Assembly: GCA_946804195.1 (NCBI GenBank)
Contig: CAMPEU010000001.1
Span: 1-64,000, forward strand
DNA: 64,000 bases
Direction: 5' to 3'
Source of the DNA: an uncultured Candidatus Saccharibacteria bacterium
GTDB taxonomy: Bacteria > Patescibacteriota > Saccharimonadia > Saccharimonadales > Saccharimonadaceae
Under the pieces are notes generated by a model. It saw only the letters and a list, made by a program, of their open reading frames with translations. It searched no databases and was not told the DNA's origin. Of the stretch, positions 16,261-24,591 are shown in pieces (position 1 is the first letter of the stretch; every line of letters begins with the position of its first letter). The position numbers and the translations under genes are program-made.

Positions 16261-17532
16261 ATGGACCGTTGGCTACAAAAGGCCACCGCCGTACTGCTCG
16301 CAGGAGCAATAGTATGGACAGGGGGCTGTTCAACGCCAACGGCATTGCCAGACCCCCCTAATACTCAGACGACGAACGAAACGGACGTGCAACGAGGACC
16401 GACCCCAGCGCCCGTCCATACAACATTGCCAAAAGCGCCGTCACAACCCATGCCAGCATTGGTGGGGGATAGACTGACGCGAGATACCGGCATGGACATG
16501 CAGGCCTGTTGGCGATTCACTGTCTGCGGCACAGACCTGGGGCAACCGTTTCTTTTACAGAACGGTAGCGTGGGCTATCTTTTCGGCGATACGTTTGCCG
16601 TCAAGGGGCCGTACATGACACGAGGTCTGCCGCCTGGCACCGACAAATGGCGTTCGCCGGTCATGCTTCGTTCGAATGTGTTTCCCAAGATTGGGCAACC
16701 AATCGAGTTCGACAGCGCGGCAGGCCTTGCGGGCGACGGAGTAGCACCAGAATTCATTCGGAACTATCATCGGTCAAACGGTGAAATAACAATTCTGACG
16801 AATGACGGTATCACTCTGCCAAACGGCGATATCATCGTCTCGTTTATGAGCATTAATGCGTGGACGGATGGCGAAGCTGCCGGATGGCAAACCAGATACG
16901 CCGGCTTGGCGATTAGCCACGACGGAAATCAGTTTGAACGGCTTGATGCACCCATCTGGAGAAATGGCCACTACGATGCTCAGCAAGACAGAACAGAGTA
17001 TTGTGATGTCGTTTCGAGTTGGTGCAACACCGATCCGTTTCAGATGTGGAGCATGCAACTAGGCGATGATGGTTACGTATACATTATCACTGTTCGTGCT
17101 GGTCGCCAGCAGGGCCCAATGATGATGTTGCGCGTTCCATGGGATCAAATGCTCGACCAGAGCAAGTATACTTGCTGGAACGGTGATGGATGGGGCGGTA
17201 AGTGCCAACCCATTCTGGATCAAGAAGCACCGTTTGGTGAGCCATCTTTGCGCAAGTTGCGTGACGGCGTCTGGGCGATGAGCTACACAGCCTACGGACA
17301 AGCACTTACTCGTGTTGCGAGTAGTCCGCAGGGGCCGTGGAGCGAGCCGAAATTCCAGATGTCACATCTTGATCTGAATTCGCTGTACGGTATATTCATT
17401 CATCCGTACTCAACATCAGATTATTTGATTCTGATGGTTTCGAGCTGGCAGACAAAAGGTGAATCCAAAGACCTCGAAGATCGTGAACTTTTGAGGTACG
17501 ATGTTTCGCATTTGATCACAACCACTCAGTAA
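16261..17532 (+). CDS. DUF4185 lipoprotein, paralogue of preceding gene
   Basis: The 423-residue protein starts with a type II signal peptide whose lipobox ends WTGGC (Cys23), so it should be anchored on the outside of the membrane. A Pro/Thr-rich linker (to about residue 80) precedes a DUF4185 domain that repeats the motif order of the upstream gene: LTRDTGMDMQ, GTDLGQP, YLFGDTF, DPFQMWSMQ, VRAGRQQGPMM, PWDQML, RYDVSHLI. Several Cys residues (for example CWRFTVC, CDVVSSWC) suggest disulfides. The start is ATG 16261, fixed by AAGGAGG; a GTG at 16210 lies at the promoter. By eye its codon use is more GC-rich than that of the upstream paralogue. Arabinan cleavage on an actinobacterial host wall is a hypothesis. 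Confidence 0.8.
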   Translation: MDRWLQKATAVLLAGAIVWTGGCSTPTALPDPPNTQTTNETDVQRGPTPAPVHTTLPKAPSQPMPALVGDRLTRDTGMDMQACWRFTVCGTDLGQPFLLQNGSVGYLFGDTFAVKGPYMTRGLPPGTDKWRSPVMLRSNVFPKIGQPIEFDSAAGLAGDGVAPEFIRNYHRSNGEITILTNDGITLPNGDIIVSFMSINAWTDGEAAGWQTRYAGLAISHDGNQFERLDAPIWRNGHYDAQQDRTEYCDVVSSWCNTDPFQMWSMQLGDDGYVYIITVRAGRQQGPMMMLRVPWDQMLDQSKYTCWNGDGWGGKCQPILDQEAPFGEPSLRKLRDGVWAMSYTAYGQALTRVASSPQGPWSEPKFQMSHLDLNSLYGIFIHPYSTSDYLILMVSSWQTKGESKDLEDRELLRYDVSHLITTTQ

Positions 17533-17549
17533 CCGCTTCCTTATACAAC

Positions 17550-17600
17550 GCCCCGGTAACCGGTGACAGTAATGTCATCGGTCCGGGGCCTGACTTTTTT
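17550..17600 (+). terminator. Long-stem terminator
   Basis: GCCCCGG at 17550-17556 pairs with CCGGGGC at 17583-17589, with an inner ACCGGTGACA/TGTCATCGGT extension. TTTTTT follows at 17595-17600. Confidence 0.85.
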
Positions 17601-17676
17601 AGACACTAAATAACTAGCTATAATAAAAATAATTACTATTGTCAAGATTGCCTACCTCTGTTATAATGGTTGAGTT

Positions 17677-19086
17677 ATGGCAAGCATCCTCCCAACAGTT
17701 GCAATCATCGGTCAAGCGAACGTCGGCAAGAGTTCGCTGTTTAATCGTATGGTTCGCTCACAGCAAGCAATCGTTGCCCGCGAAGCGGGAACAACTCGAG
17801 ACAGCGTGCTGGGTAGGGTAGAGTACAGAAATCATCAATTTTGGTTAGTTGATACAGCCGGACTCAAATCTGCCGAAGACGAGTTCGAAGCAACAATCCA
17901 AGAACAAATTATCGAAGCAACAGAGGCGGCTGATGTTATCTTGGTCGTTGTTGATAGTACGCAATATGTCAGTGATAGCGATCGTCAAATTGCCAAAAAA
18001 GCACTTCGTAGCAAAAAACCTGTTATCTTGCTTACCAACAAAGCCGATCTAAAAGAAAGCCTTGCTGATGATGAATTCAAACGCCTTGGTATCAAAAAAA
18101 TTATCCGCACCAGTGCCGAACACAAAAGTGGAATTACCGATGCACTAAATGAAATCGTTGAACATATTCCAGCACGCACCGAAAAACCGGCCGATGATGT
18201 CCTACGTATTGCGTTAATCGGCCGTCCAAATGTCGGTAAATCACACCTGTTCAATACACTTGCTGGCAAACAACAAGCTATCGTCGCCAATATTGCCGGT
18301 ACGACTCGCGACATCAACCGCATCCGCGTTCGTTATCAACAGCATAATATTGAGATTCTCGATACGGCTGGCATGCGAAAACCCGGCAAACAAGAGGTCG
18401 GAATCGAAAAGTTCAGCGTTCTGCGTACCTTACAGGCTATCGAACAATCAGACATCTGCTTTTTATTGATGGATGTAAACGAACTCAACACACAGCTGGA
18501 CCAGCGCCTAGCTGGCATTATCGATGAAGCAGGCAAGGGTATGGTTATTGTGGTGAGCAAATGGGACAGCGTCGAAGGCAAAGATGCCTATACGCGTGAT
18601 GCTCTGGCGCCAAAAATTGTACGTTCATTCAAATTCACACCCTGGGCCCCACTCATATTCACCTCGTCTGTGACGGGTCAAAACGTCACGAAATTATTCG
18701 AACTAGCAATCGGCATCGAAGGACGCCGTGAACAAGAAACAAAGACACGCGTACTCAACGACCTGTTGCAACGAGCCGTACAAGCGCATCCACCAGCCGG
18801 ACTCAAAAATACCCATCCAAAGCTCCGCTACATGGTCCAGACCGATACAACGCCACCGTGGTTCGTTATTCATGGTAGTAACCTGAAATATGTTCACTGG
18901 TCATACAAACGCTACCTGGAACGCGCATTACGCGAAACATACGACTACACTGGAACGCCAATAAAATTTAGCTTCATTGACGAGAAACAAGTCAAAGCCA
19001 ATAAGCAACGTATCGCCGAAGGTAAAGCGCCCGTCACAAAACAGTCGAAGCGCGAAATTGAAGCAAAAAAGACCGAAAAAAAATAA
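17677..19086 (+). CDS. der: Ribosome biogenesis GTPase Der (EngA)
   Basis: The 469-residue protein has the tandem GTPase domains unique to Der: G1 GQANVGKSS near residue 11 with DTAGLKS, then G1 GRPNVGKSH near residue 185 with DTAGMRKPG. A KH-like C-terminal domain (about 360-440) follows, and then a basic tail. Der is needed for 50S assembly. TATAAT at 17662-17667 lies 9 nt before the ATG, giving a probable leaderless message. Confidence 0.95.
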   Translation: MASILPTVAIIGQANVGKSSLFNRMVRSQQAIVAREAGTTRDSVLGRVEYRNHQFWLVDTAGLKSAEDEFEATIQEQIIEATEAADVILVVVDSTQYVSDSDRQIAKKALRSKKPVILLTNKADLKESLADDEFKRLGIKKIIRTSAEHKSGITDALNEIVEHIPARTEKPADDVLRIALIGRPNVGKSHLFNTLAGKQQAIVANIAGTTRDINRIRVRYQQHNIEILDTAGMRKPGKQEVGIEKFSVLRTLQAIEQSDICFLLMDVNELNTQLDQRLAGIIDEAGKGMVIVVSKWDSVEGKDAYTRDALAPKIVRSFKFTPWAPLIFTSSVTGQNVTKLFELAIGIEGRREQETKTRVLNDLLQRAVQAHPPAGLKNTHPKLRYMVQTDTTPPWFVIHGSNLKYVHWSYKRYLERALRETYDYTGTPIKFSFIDEKQVKANKQRIAEGKAPVTKQSKREIEAKKTEKK

Positions 19087-19290
19087 CCCCCACCAAAGCG
19101 GGAACAATAAAACATCCCGTTAAACGTTAGAATTATCGGGACGTACGCCAGAGTAACTTACGAATCTATCTAATTGTAAATAAAGCAATAAAATGTTAAA
19201 CTATTCTAAGTTTTCCGAAGAATTTACATCGGAATAACTCGCTCATTGTCATCGCGCTCCCTACACGAGCGCCACACCTACAGGAGAGAT

Positions 19291-20490
19291 ATGGCAACCC
19301 AAACTGTGCCGACCCTAAAGGTCGTGCCCAAACCTGAAAAGACAGGACAAGTAGAACCTGTCCTGCTGGTCGGGCTTCAGCCGACACGAGCGCTCCTCGA
19401 ACAGGCCGCAACGTTCGTGAAACCGCACTACCTAGTAGCTGTATCGTCCGTCGACGAGACGAATCACTACGACACCGGCACAACCGAGACTAGATACATG
19501 CAACGAGATGCACACGTCTTTTCGATGACAACACGTCAAACCCAATACGTGACTTTTCATCGACCAGGACGTCACCGCATTACCGCTTGTATCGTCGAGG
19601 CAAAGAATAATGAAAAGGCCCTCACTGCTATCAAACATGATGAAGTAACTATCATCAGAAGCAGTAATGGCGAACTCACGTCCGGATATTTGCCAGAATC
19701 AGCTTGCATAGCCGAGGCATACACCGAAGTCGATGTCAGCCCGGATCTATTTGCTTCACCGCCAACCGGTCTAAGGAAAAAGCTCGTCATGCAATATGCC
19801 CGTAACCAGGGCGTCGACGAGTGCAACTTCTTTTGGCGATCCGTTGGAGCAATCGCTCTGACAGGAATCATCCAGACCGTAGGTTTGGTTTTGCGACCCC
19901 TGCTACTGATCGTAGCAATGCTGATGCTTTGCCGCGAGATCAGATACAAGCAGTTCTTCGCATTTTTTCCAACCGCCCTTTGGAGTTCAGCTGGTGAATC
20001 AGCTTGGTTCGAAAGCAAAGACGGCGTTCGACGACGTAGCCAAGAAGGATGGAGGCAACTCTTACCGTTTCTCAGTCCGCCAGCATGGATTGGCTACACG
20101 GCTGTTTTCTTCGCCATTCCATCAGTCATATTCGGCCTCGGCAATGTTGACTGGACAGAAGGTGAAGGAATTAGTCGTTGGAACTACTGGGGCTACTGGG
20201 AAACCTTCGTCATCACATACAAATGGATTGGCCTTGCCATCCTTTTGATTGCGACTGTCGGTGGCACCTTCCTTACTGGCAAACTTGTCGTGAACAAACT
20301 TCGCAACAAGCCAGTTCCGCCAAAAGTTGCAATGGCGCAACAAAAGGCGGCGCACCAGTATCGCCTGGAACAGTTACGGCAGAGCACCGTAGAGATCACC
20401 AACGTCAAGGCAATTCCGCCTACGGCGCAAAGTGGCCTCTGGCTCACGCGATTCAAGCGCAAGCACTGCCGACCATACATAACCGAGTAG
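19291..20490 (+). CDS. Hypothetical membrane protein with cytosolic N-terminal domain
   Basis: The 399-residue protein has a soluble N-terminal ~180 residues with no recognised domain (VEPVLLVGLQPTRALLEQ, later VTFHRPGRHRITACIVEA). TM segments follow around residues 195-230, 265-290 and 315-340, and a basic C-terminal tail. The start is ATG 19291, fixed by CAGGAGAG upstream. The leader contains a GCGCTC/GAGCGC hairpin (19254-19272) and a TCCGA/TCGGA hairpin near 19214-19233. It is monocistronic with two terminators behind it. The reading frame looks more GC-rich than neighbouring housekeeping genes. Function unknown. Confidence 0.65.
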   Translation: MATQTVPTLKVVPKPEKTGQVEPVLLVGLQPTRALLEQAATFVKPHYLVAVSSVDETNHYDTGTTETRYMQRDAHVFSMTTRQTQYVTFHRPGRHRITACIVEAKNNEKALTAIKHDEVTIIRSSNGELTSGYLPESACIAEAYTEVDVSPDLFASPPTGLRKKLVMQYARNQGVDECNFFWRSVGAIALTGIIQTVGLVLRPLLLIVAMLMLCREIRYKQFFAFFPTALWSSAGESAWFESKDGVRRRSQEGWRQLLPFLSPPAWIGYTAVFFAIPSVIFGLGNVDWTEGEGISRWNYWGYWETFVITYKWIGLAILLIATVGGTFLTGKLVVNKLRNKPVPPKVAMAQQKAAHQYRLEQLRQSTVEITNVKAIPPTAQSGLWLTRFKRKHCRPYITE

Positions 20491-20501
20491 GAGTGGACAA
20501 T

Positions 20502-20577
20502 GAGCACCGCCCGGGCACAGCAATGTGTCCCGGGCGGTGTCTCACCAAGATTAAATCCAAGCTAGTATATCTAGCTT
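20502..20577 (+). terminator. Double terminator
   Basis: A long GC-rich hairpin (ACCGCCCGGG / CCCGGGCGGT, about 20502-20542) is followed by a second hairpin, AAGCTAG 20559-20565 / CTAGCTT 20571-20577, with a run of Ts. Confidence 0.9.
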
Positions 20578-20593
20578 TTTTGTTTGCCAAAAT

Positions 20594-20791
20594 TTATGAT
20601 ACGTCTAATTGATCGCGCATTGCTCGACGCTTTACCTCTGCGCGAGGAGCGTCCTTGTGCGTTTTGTGCAATCCACCACCTGTTGTTTTGCGTTGCGCCA
20701 ACTGTACACGAGACATCTTGAACAATGCAGACAACTTTTGATTTGCCCGATATTTACGATGTGCACGCTTTGATTTCTTGTTATTTGTCAT
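20594..20791 (-). CDS. Small very basic protein
   Basis: This 65-residue protein has a Lys/Arg-rich start (TNNKKSKRAHRKYR) and no TM segment, suggesting RNA or ribosome binding, but I cannot place it in a ribosomal protein family. ATTATA on the plus strand at 20803-20808 gives TATAAT 11 nt before ATG 20791. A Met codon at 20800 is only 2 nt from the -10 and is rejected. It is divergent from pth and shares the promoter region with it. Confidence 0.6.
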   Translation of the reverse strand: MTNNKKSKRAHRKYRANQKLSALFKMSRVQLAQRKTTGGGLHKTHKDAPRAEVKRRAMRDQLDVS

Positions 20792-20802
20792 ACCTACCAT
20801 CC

Positions 20803-20829
20803 ATTATAACAACTGTTGTAGCGTATAAT
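20803..20829. promoter_or_regulatory. Back-to-back -10 elements between basic protein and pth
   Basis: Minus-strand TATAAT (20803-20808) and plus-strand TATAAT (20824-20829) face outward 15 bp apart, so the two promoters must share their upstream DNA. Confidence 0.65.
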
Positions 20830-20836
20830 AAAGAGC

Positions 20837-21397
20837 ATGAAGATAATTCTCGCCCAGGGCAATCCTGGCACTGAATATGAAAAAACACGACATAACGTCG
20901 GGTTTCTAGTATTAGACGCGTACGCGGGCAAGCATGAATTATCGTTTCTGACAAAAACTAAGTTCGATGCAGAGATAGCAGAGCAGGGTAACGGAGAGAA
21001 CAAAGTACTGCTAGTAAAGCCAACAACGTACTACAATGAAACCGGCAAATCAGCTCGTGCACTCGCGGATTTTTACAAGGTAGAAGCAACGGACATTCTA
21101 GTGATTCACGATGACCTAGCGCTACCATTCGGTACGTTACGAACTCGCGAAAAGGGGAGTGATGCTGGCAATAATGGTATCAAGTCACTCAATGCGCATA
21201 TCGGCGAAAATTACGCGCGCATACGAATCGGCACACACAACGAACTAGCAGACACAATTGGTCAGCACGATTTCGTTCTGTCCAAATTCACCGCTGATGA
21301 ATCCGAAAAACTGACTAGTGATATCTTTTCAAAGACACATGAACTCATCGATAATTTCATCCAGAGCAATCATCAGAACACGAGCCACTCTTTGTAA
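20837..21397 (+). CDS. pth: Peptidyl-tRNA hydrolase
   Basis: The 186-residue Pth shows GNPG (residues 8-11), the catalytic His19 in TRHNVGF, the KPTTYYNETG substrate loop, HDDLALP and GSDAGNNGIKS. It releases peptide from peptidyl-tRNA dropped by stalled ribosomes. Its length is normal. TATAAT ends 7 nt before the ATG, so the message is leaderless. Its stop is 3 bp from the stop of the convergent ZIP gene. Confidence 0.95.
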   Translation: MKIILAQGNPGTEYEKTRHNVGFLVLDAYAGKHELSFLTKTKFDAEIAEQGNGENKVLLVKPTTYYNETGKSARALADFYKVEATDILVIHDDLALPFGTLRTREKGSDAGNNGIKSLNAHIGENYARIRIGTHNELADTIGQHDFVLSKFTADESEKLTSDIFSKTHELIDNFIQSNHQNTSHSL

Positions 21398-21400
21398 TAT

Positions 21401-22147
21401 CTAGACGCCAAGTGCAGTAATTAACACACCGACCAGAATAACACCGACCAATAGTGCAAAGGCTTGGATCATGCCAATTCGATGCGGCTGCTCATGAATG
21501 TCGGGAATAATATCGCTCGCCGCAATGTAGACAAAAAATCCTGCTGTTGCCGCCAAAAATACCGCAATAGGTAACTGTTCACTCGTACCAAGTGAATATA
21601 CAATAACTGCCATTACAATCGTTGCTACCGCCGTAGCAACATTTGCCAGGAGCACCGTACGATCACGCCAACCACGTGATAGCAACAGGGCAAAGGTACC
21701 GAGTTCTTTGGGGATTTCGTGTGCGCTAACTGCAACCGTTGTGATAATACCTAGTGCGGGATTAACCACAAATGCGGCGCCAATCGCAACGCCATCAATC
21801 GCATTGTGCATCAAATCACCGATAACAATTAATTTGCGCTGGCTGTCATGTTTGCGCTCGGCATCATGTTCGTGATGACGATGGAACCAACTAACGCTAC
21901 GCTCGAATATAAAGAATGCTAAAAATCCGCCGAGCATCCATAGTAATAATTCTCTCGGATCACCTTGTTCAAATGCTTCGGGTAACAGATCCAAAAAAGC
22001 AGCTGCCAACAATGCACCAGCGCCAAACGGCATTGCCAAGAGTATTGCTTGTTCGCGTCGTTTTTTGGTCGTAAATATTAAAGCACCGCCCAGTAGGGAA
22101 ATAGCGCTCCCCACGATAATTGCTATGATCATTATCAATAAATCCAT
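21401..22147 (-). CDS. ZIP-family metal transporter
   Basis: The 248-residue protein has about eight TM segments. The metal-site motifs are HNAIDGVAIG in TM4 and AHEIPKELG in TM5, and a His-rich cytosolic loop (WFHRHHEHDAERKHD) precedes TM4. These are classic for ZIP importers of zinc or iron. GGAAAG lies about 9 nt before the ATG. TATAGA (minus, 22179-22184) is a candidate -10, and the 37-bp palindrome at 22197-22233 covers where its -35 would be. With the divergent Fur-family gene this forms a self-contained metal-uptake circuit. Confidence 0.9.
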   Translation of the reverse strand: MDLLIMIIAIIVGSAISLLGGALIFTTKKRREQAILLAMPFGAGALLAAAFLDLLPEAFEQGDPRELLLWMLGGFLAFFIFERSVSWFHRHHEHDAERKHDSQRKLIVIGDLMHNAIDGVAIGAAFVVNPALGIITTVAVSAHEIPKELGTFALLLSRGWRDRTVLLANVATAVATIVMAVIVYSLGTSEQLPIAVFLAATAGFFVYIAASDIIPDIHEQPHRIGMIQAFALLVGVILVGVLITALGV

Positions 22148-22196
22148 GTAATTTCTTTCCTTTTTTCAATAGATGTTGTCTATAGCGTACACATAC

Positions 22197-22233
22197 TAAC
22201 ATCTTATTGCAAATTTGTTGCAATAAGATGTTA
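22197..22233. promoter_or_regulatory. 37-bp perfect palindromic operator (Fur/Zur-type)
   Basis: Positions 22197-22212 are the perfect reverse complement of 22218-22233 (16 bp each) around ATTTG. The core is TTGCAA-N5-TTGCAA. It abuts and overlaps the -10 (TATACT 22232-22237) of the Fur-family gene, and covers the expected -35 of the ZIP gene. It is therefore placed to repress both. Confidence 0.85.
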
Positions 22234-22246
22234 TACTGCAACGAGC

Positions 22247-22651
22247 ATGGATAAATTACATCAGTTATTAGCACAGCGAGGATATCGCCTCACGACAGCA
22301 AGAAAAGAAGTATTTGAAATACTCAATACTACAGAGACACCTATAACAACAGCAAGTATTGGTACTCTGTCTAAGAATATCGATAGAGTAAGCGTCTACC
22401 GTACTATCAAGCTTTTTTCAGACCTGGAAATAATCAAATTAATTCCTGTCGGCTGGAAGCGACAATACGAGCTAACGAGCCCGTTCAAATCCCACCACCA
22501 TCACATACTCTGCATAAAATGTAGAAAACTCACCGACATAAACTCGAACGACCTCGAACATTTTGTCACAAACCTCGCCAGCACTCGTCAATTCACTCTC
22601 ATTGACCATATGTTCGAAATACGAGGAATATGTCAAAAATGCCAACAATAA
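22247..22651 (+). CDS. Fur-family metal regulator, probably Zur-like
   Basis: The 134-residue protein has the Fur winged helix (ARKEVFEILNTTETPITTASI ... DRVSVYRTIKLF), a HHHHILCIKCRK segment and two CxxC pairs (CIKC and C-terminal CQKC) for structural zinc. Partner choice (ZIP importer) favours zinc sensing, but iron or manganese cannot be excluded. TATACT at 22232-22237 lies 9 nt before ATG 22247, so it is leaderless and probably autoregulated through the palindrome. Confidence 0.88.
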   Translation: MDKLHQLLAQRGYRLTTARKEVFEILNTTETPITTASIGTLSKNIDRVSVYRTIKLFSDLEIIKLIPVGWKRQYELTSPFKSHHHHILCIKCRKLTDINSNDLEHFVTNLASTRQFTLIDHMFEIRGICQKCQQ

Positions 22652-22656
22652 TACAA

Positions 22657-23697
22657 TTAATGATTATTTTTACGCATGGAGTTTTTTTCTAAAATACTTG
22701 TTCCAACAGCGGTCATAATAAATACAAGACCCAGTGAACCAGTTACAACTTCTGGTAGCTCCAAATGATACAGCTTTGCCAACATAACAAGGCCAAGCGC
22801 CAATATTGCCCAATGCGCGCCATGTTCAAGATATCGATACTTCGCTAATGTTCCGGCTCGTAGTAAATAAATTGTCATCGAGCGCACCCATAGCGCACCC
22901 ACCCCCAGACCCGCCACGATCAACAGTACGCTTGTTGTAATCGCAAAAGCACCAATGACACCATCAAAACTAAATGATGCGTCCAGGACCTCGAGATACA
23001 TGAATGACGCAAATGCCGCCAAGCCGACTTGTTTAGTTGCACTTTTTCCTTTATTAACTGTTTTCTCAAAGAATACCGACAATGAATGTAGGCCAAATTG
23101 TAACAAAATACCCAGAGAACCAGAGAATAACACAATATTTTTGAGATCGGGATCAATCGTTAGATACATAAATCCAACAACAGCCGTCATGAACATCAAC
23201 TTAATAAAACGTATTCTACCAGCTCGTGCCAGCTGTTTTTCAACAGGACGCAACCAATGCACTACCTTGTCATGATCCAAGAAGTAACTGATTCCGAGCA
23301 TCAGAAGAAATGTACCGCCAAATGCTTCGATAACTGGCGCGGCATGATGTAGTTCCTCGCCATATCGATCGGGATTATTAAGAGCTAGGTTTACAACATC
23401 ACCAAACGCCAATCCAGTTGCAAACTGCACCACAATAATCGGTAGTGCAAAGCGAACAACGAACACTGCAATAAAAATACCGACAGTTAGGAATAATTTA
23501 ACCCAAAGATCTGACATCCGCGCTAATATACGACTATTAATAACTGCATTATCAAAACTAAACGTTACCTCAAGTATCGCCAGTACAATAAATAACCAAA
23601 GTGCACCAATCCCGCCGTAAGCCACAACAATTACGCCCAGTAATAGGGATAAGATACCTGACACGGCAAAGATACGGAGTGGGTGAGCTGGATGCAT
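22657..23697 (-). CDS. DUF475 / TerC-related integral membrane protein
   Basis: The 346-residue polytopic protein has the paired acidic TM motifs of the DUF475/TerC group: EVTFSFDNAV near residue 45 and SFDGVIGAFAI in the second half. TerC-like proteins are linked to metal (Mn) export or metallation. Specificity here is unknown, although the adjacent metal regulator is suggestive. I choose ATG 23697 because TACAAT (minus, 23705-23710) lies 7 nt upstream; a GTG at 23703 is too close to the -10. Confidence 0.8.
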   Translation of the reverse strand: MHPAHPLRIFAVSGILSLLLGVIVVAYGGIGALWLFIVLAILEVTFSFDNAVINSRILARMSDLWVKLFLTVGIFIAVFVVRFALPIIVVQFATGLAFGDVVNLALNNPDRYGEELHHAAPVIEAFGGTFLLMLGISYFLDHDKVVHWLRPVEKQLARAGRIRFIKLMFMTAVVGFMYLTIDPDLKNIVLFSGSLGILLQFGLHSLSVFFEKTVNKGKSATKQVGLAAFASFMYLEVLDASFSFDGVIGAFAITTSVLLIVAGLGVGALWVRSMTIYLLRAGTLAKYRYLEHGAHWAILALGLVMLAKLYHLELPEVVTGSLGLVFIMTAVGTSILEKNSMRKNNH

Positions 23698-23802
23698 TAC
23701 CACTATTGTACCGTATCTCTCGCAACTATCCCCATGAATAACTTCATGAAATTAGTTGGGAGAGAATGAGGAGAAAAGCGAATTCCTCAAGCTCCCGACG
23801 GG

Positions 23803-24195
23803 TCACTTGTTCGCGAGACGAGCCTGAAGTGAGTACACATGGACTGGATTACACCAGCCCACATAATCCCACGCGTGCTTGCCCTTGCTCTGCCCACTTT
23901 TCAGTAAGCCATGCGAGACTAATAAACCACGGATCTCAACCGCACGATGAACGATAGCCTTAGTGATTGCCGAATTAACAAACCACTTTGCGAAACGCTC
24001 AAACGGACGGAGGAGTAGGGCAAAAATCACTAAACAACTCGTCGTCATAGCGCCGAAAAGTAAGCTACCTTTCAGCCACCAACCCGACGCAACTGCCTGT
24101 CCGATCCAAAAACCAATGGTTGCGGTCGGAAGTAGCACAAGCAATGTCAAACGGGGATGCCGACCAAGCCAAGCTGCTGGATCGAGATCTGTCAT
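23803..24195 (-). CDS. Small two-TM membrane protein
   Basis: This 130-residue protein has a TM hairpin (about residues 18-62) and a basic amphipathic C-terminal half. The start is ATG 24195, set by GAGGAGA 4-5 nt upstream; an upstream ATG at 24243 lies inside the leader. TATAAT (minus, 24274-24279) is followed after 8 nt by a perfect TGATTAC/GTAATCA hairpin, then about 50 nt to the SD. Not recognised. Its SD is nearly identical to that of the 55-residue protein upstream, suggesting a common style of expression. Confidence 0.65.
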   Translation of the reverse strand: MTDLDPAAWLGRHPRLTLLVLLPTATIGFWIGQAVASGWWLKGSLLFGAMTTSCLVIFALLLRPFERFAKWFVNSAITKAIVHRAVEIRGLLVSHGLLKSGQSKGKHAWDYVGWCNPVHVYSLQARLANK

Positions 24196-24244
24196 TTTCT
24201 CCTCATTCTGTTCGACCCACAGGGGCCGTTTCTCAAGGTGCAAT

Positions 24245-24279
24245 TGATTACCACAAAAGTAATCACAATACTAATTATA
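24245..24279 (-). promoter_or_regulatory. Promoter and leader hairpin of the 24195 gene
   Basis: On the minus strand TATAAT (24279-24274) is followed 8 nt later by TGATTAC (24265-24259), loop TTTTGTG, GTAATCA (24251-24245). Confidence 0.65.
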
Positions 24280-24315
24280 GCATTTTACATGCAAAAAGTC
24301 AATAATTCTTATGTT

Positions 24316-24366
24316 TCTCCCGCAGCTTTTGTGCTGAACGATTTTCAGCGCAAAAGTTGGGGGAGA
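24316..24366 (-). terminator. Long imperfect hairpin after the 55-residue gene
   Basis: TCTCCC, AGCTTTTG and GCTGAA (from 24316) pair with TTCAGC, CAAAAGTT and GGGAGA (to 24366). It lies 58 nt past the stop of the minus-strand gene. The T tract after the stem is poor, so it may instead be an mRNA 3'-end stabiliser. Confidence 0.5.
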
Positions 24367-24423
24367 CAGAGGAGAACTCCGCTCCCTTGGACGATTGATC
24401 CTTGTGGCTGTAAAGCCCAGAAT

Positions 24424-24591
24424 TCAGCTTCGCCAAATCTGTGGTCTTTCGACCTGGTCGCGGACGTTCTCTGTTGCCAGAGACCGCATGTACGGATCGC
24501 CCTCGGCTACCCACTGAAAGAACTGGTGGATACCGCCGAAAACAACGATCGGACCGACCACGACGGCCAATACGAACACAATGGTGAACAT
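24424..24591 (-). CDS. 55-residue single-TM protein
   Basis: This short gene starts at ATG 24591 with GAGGAG 5 nt upstream and stops at 24424. The product has one N-terminal TM helix (FTIVFVLAVVVGPIVVF), then a charged tail ending QIWRS. The leader contains a perfect GACTACT/AGTAGTC hairpin (24608-24629 region). The strong SD, clean TM pattern and hairpin leader make it credible despite its size. Function unknown. Confidence 0.65.
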   Translation of the reverse strand: MFTIVFVLAVVVGPIVVFGGIHQFFQWVAEGDPYMRSLATENVRDQVERPQIWRS

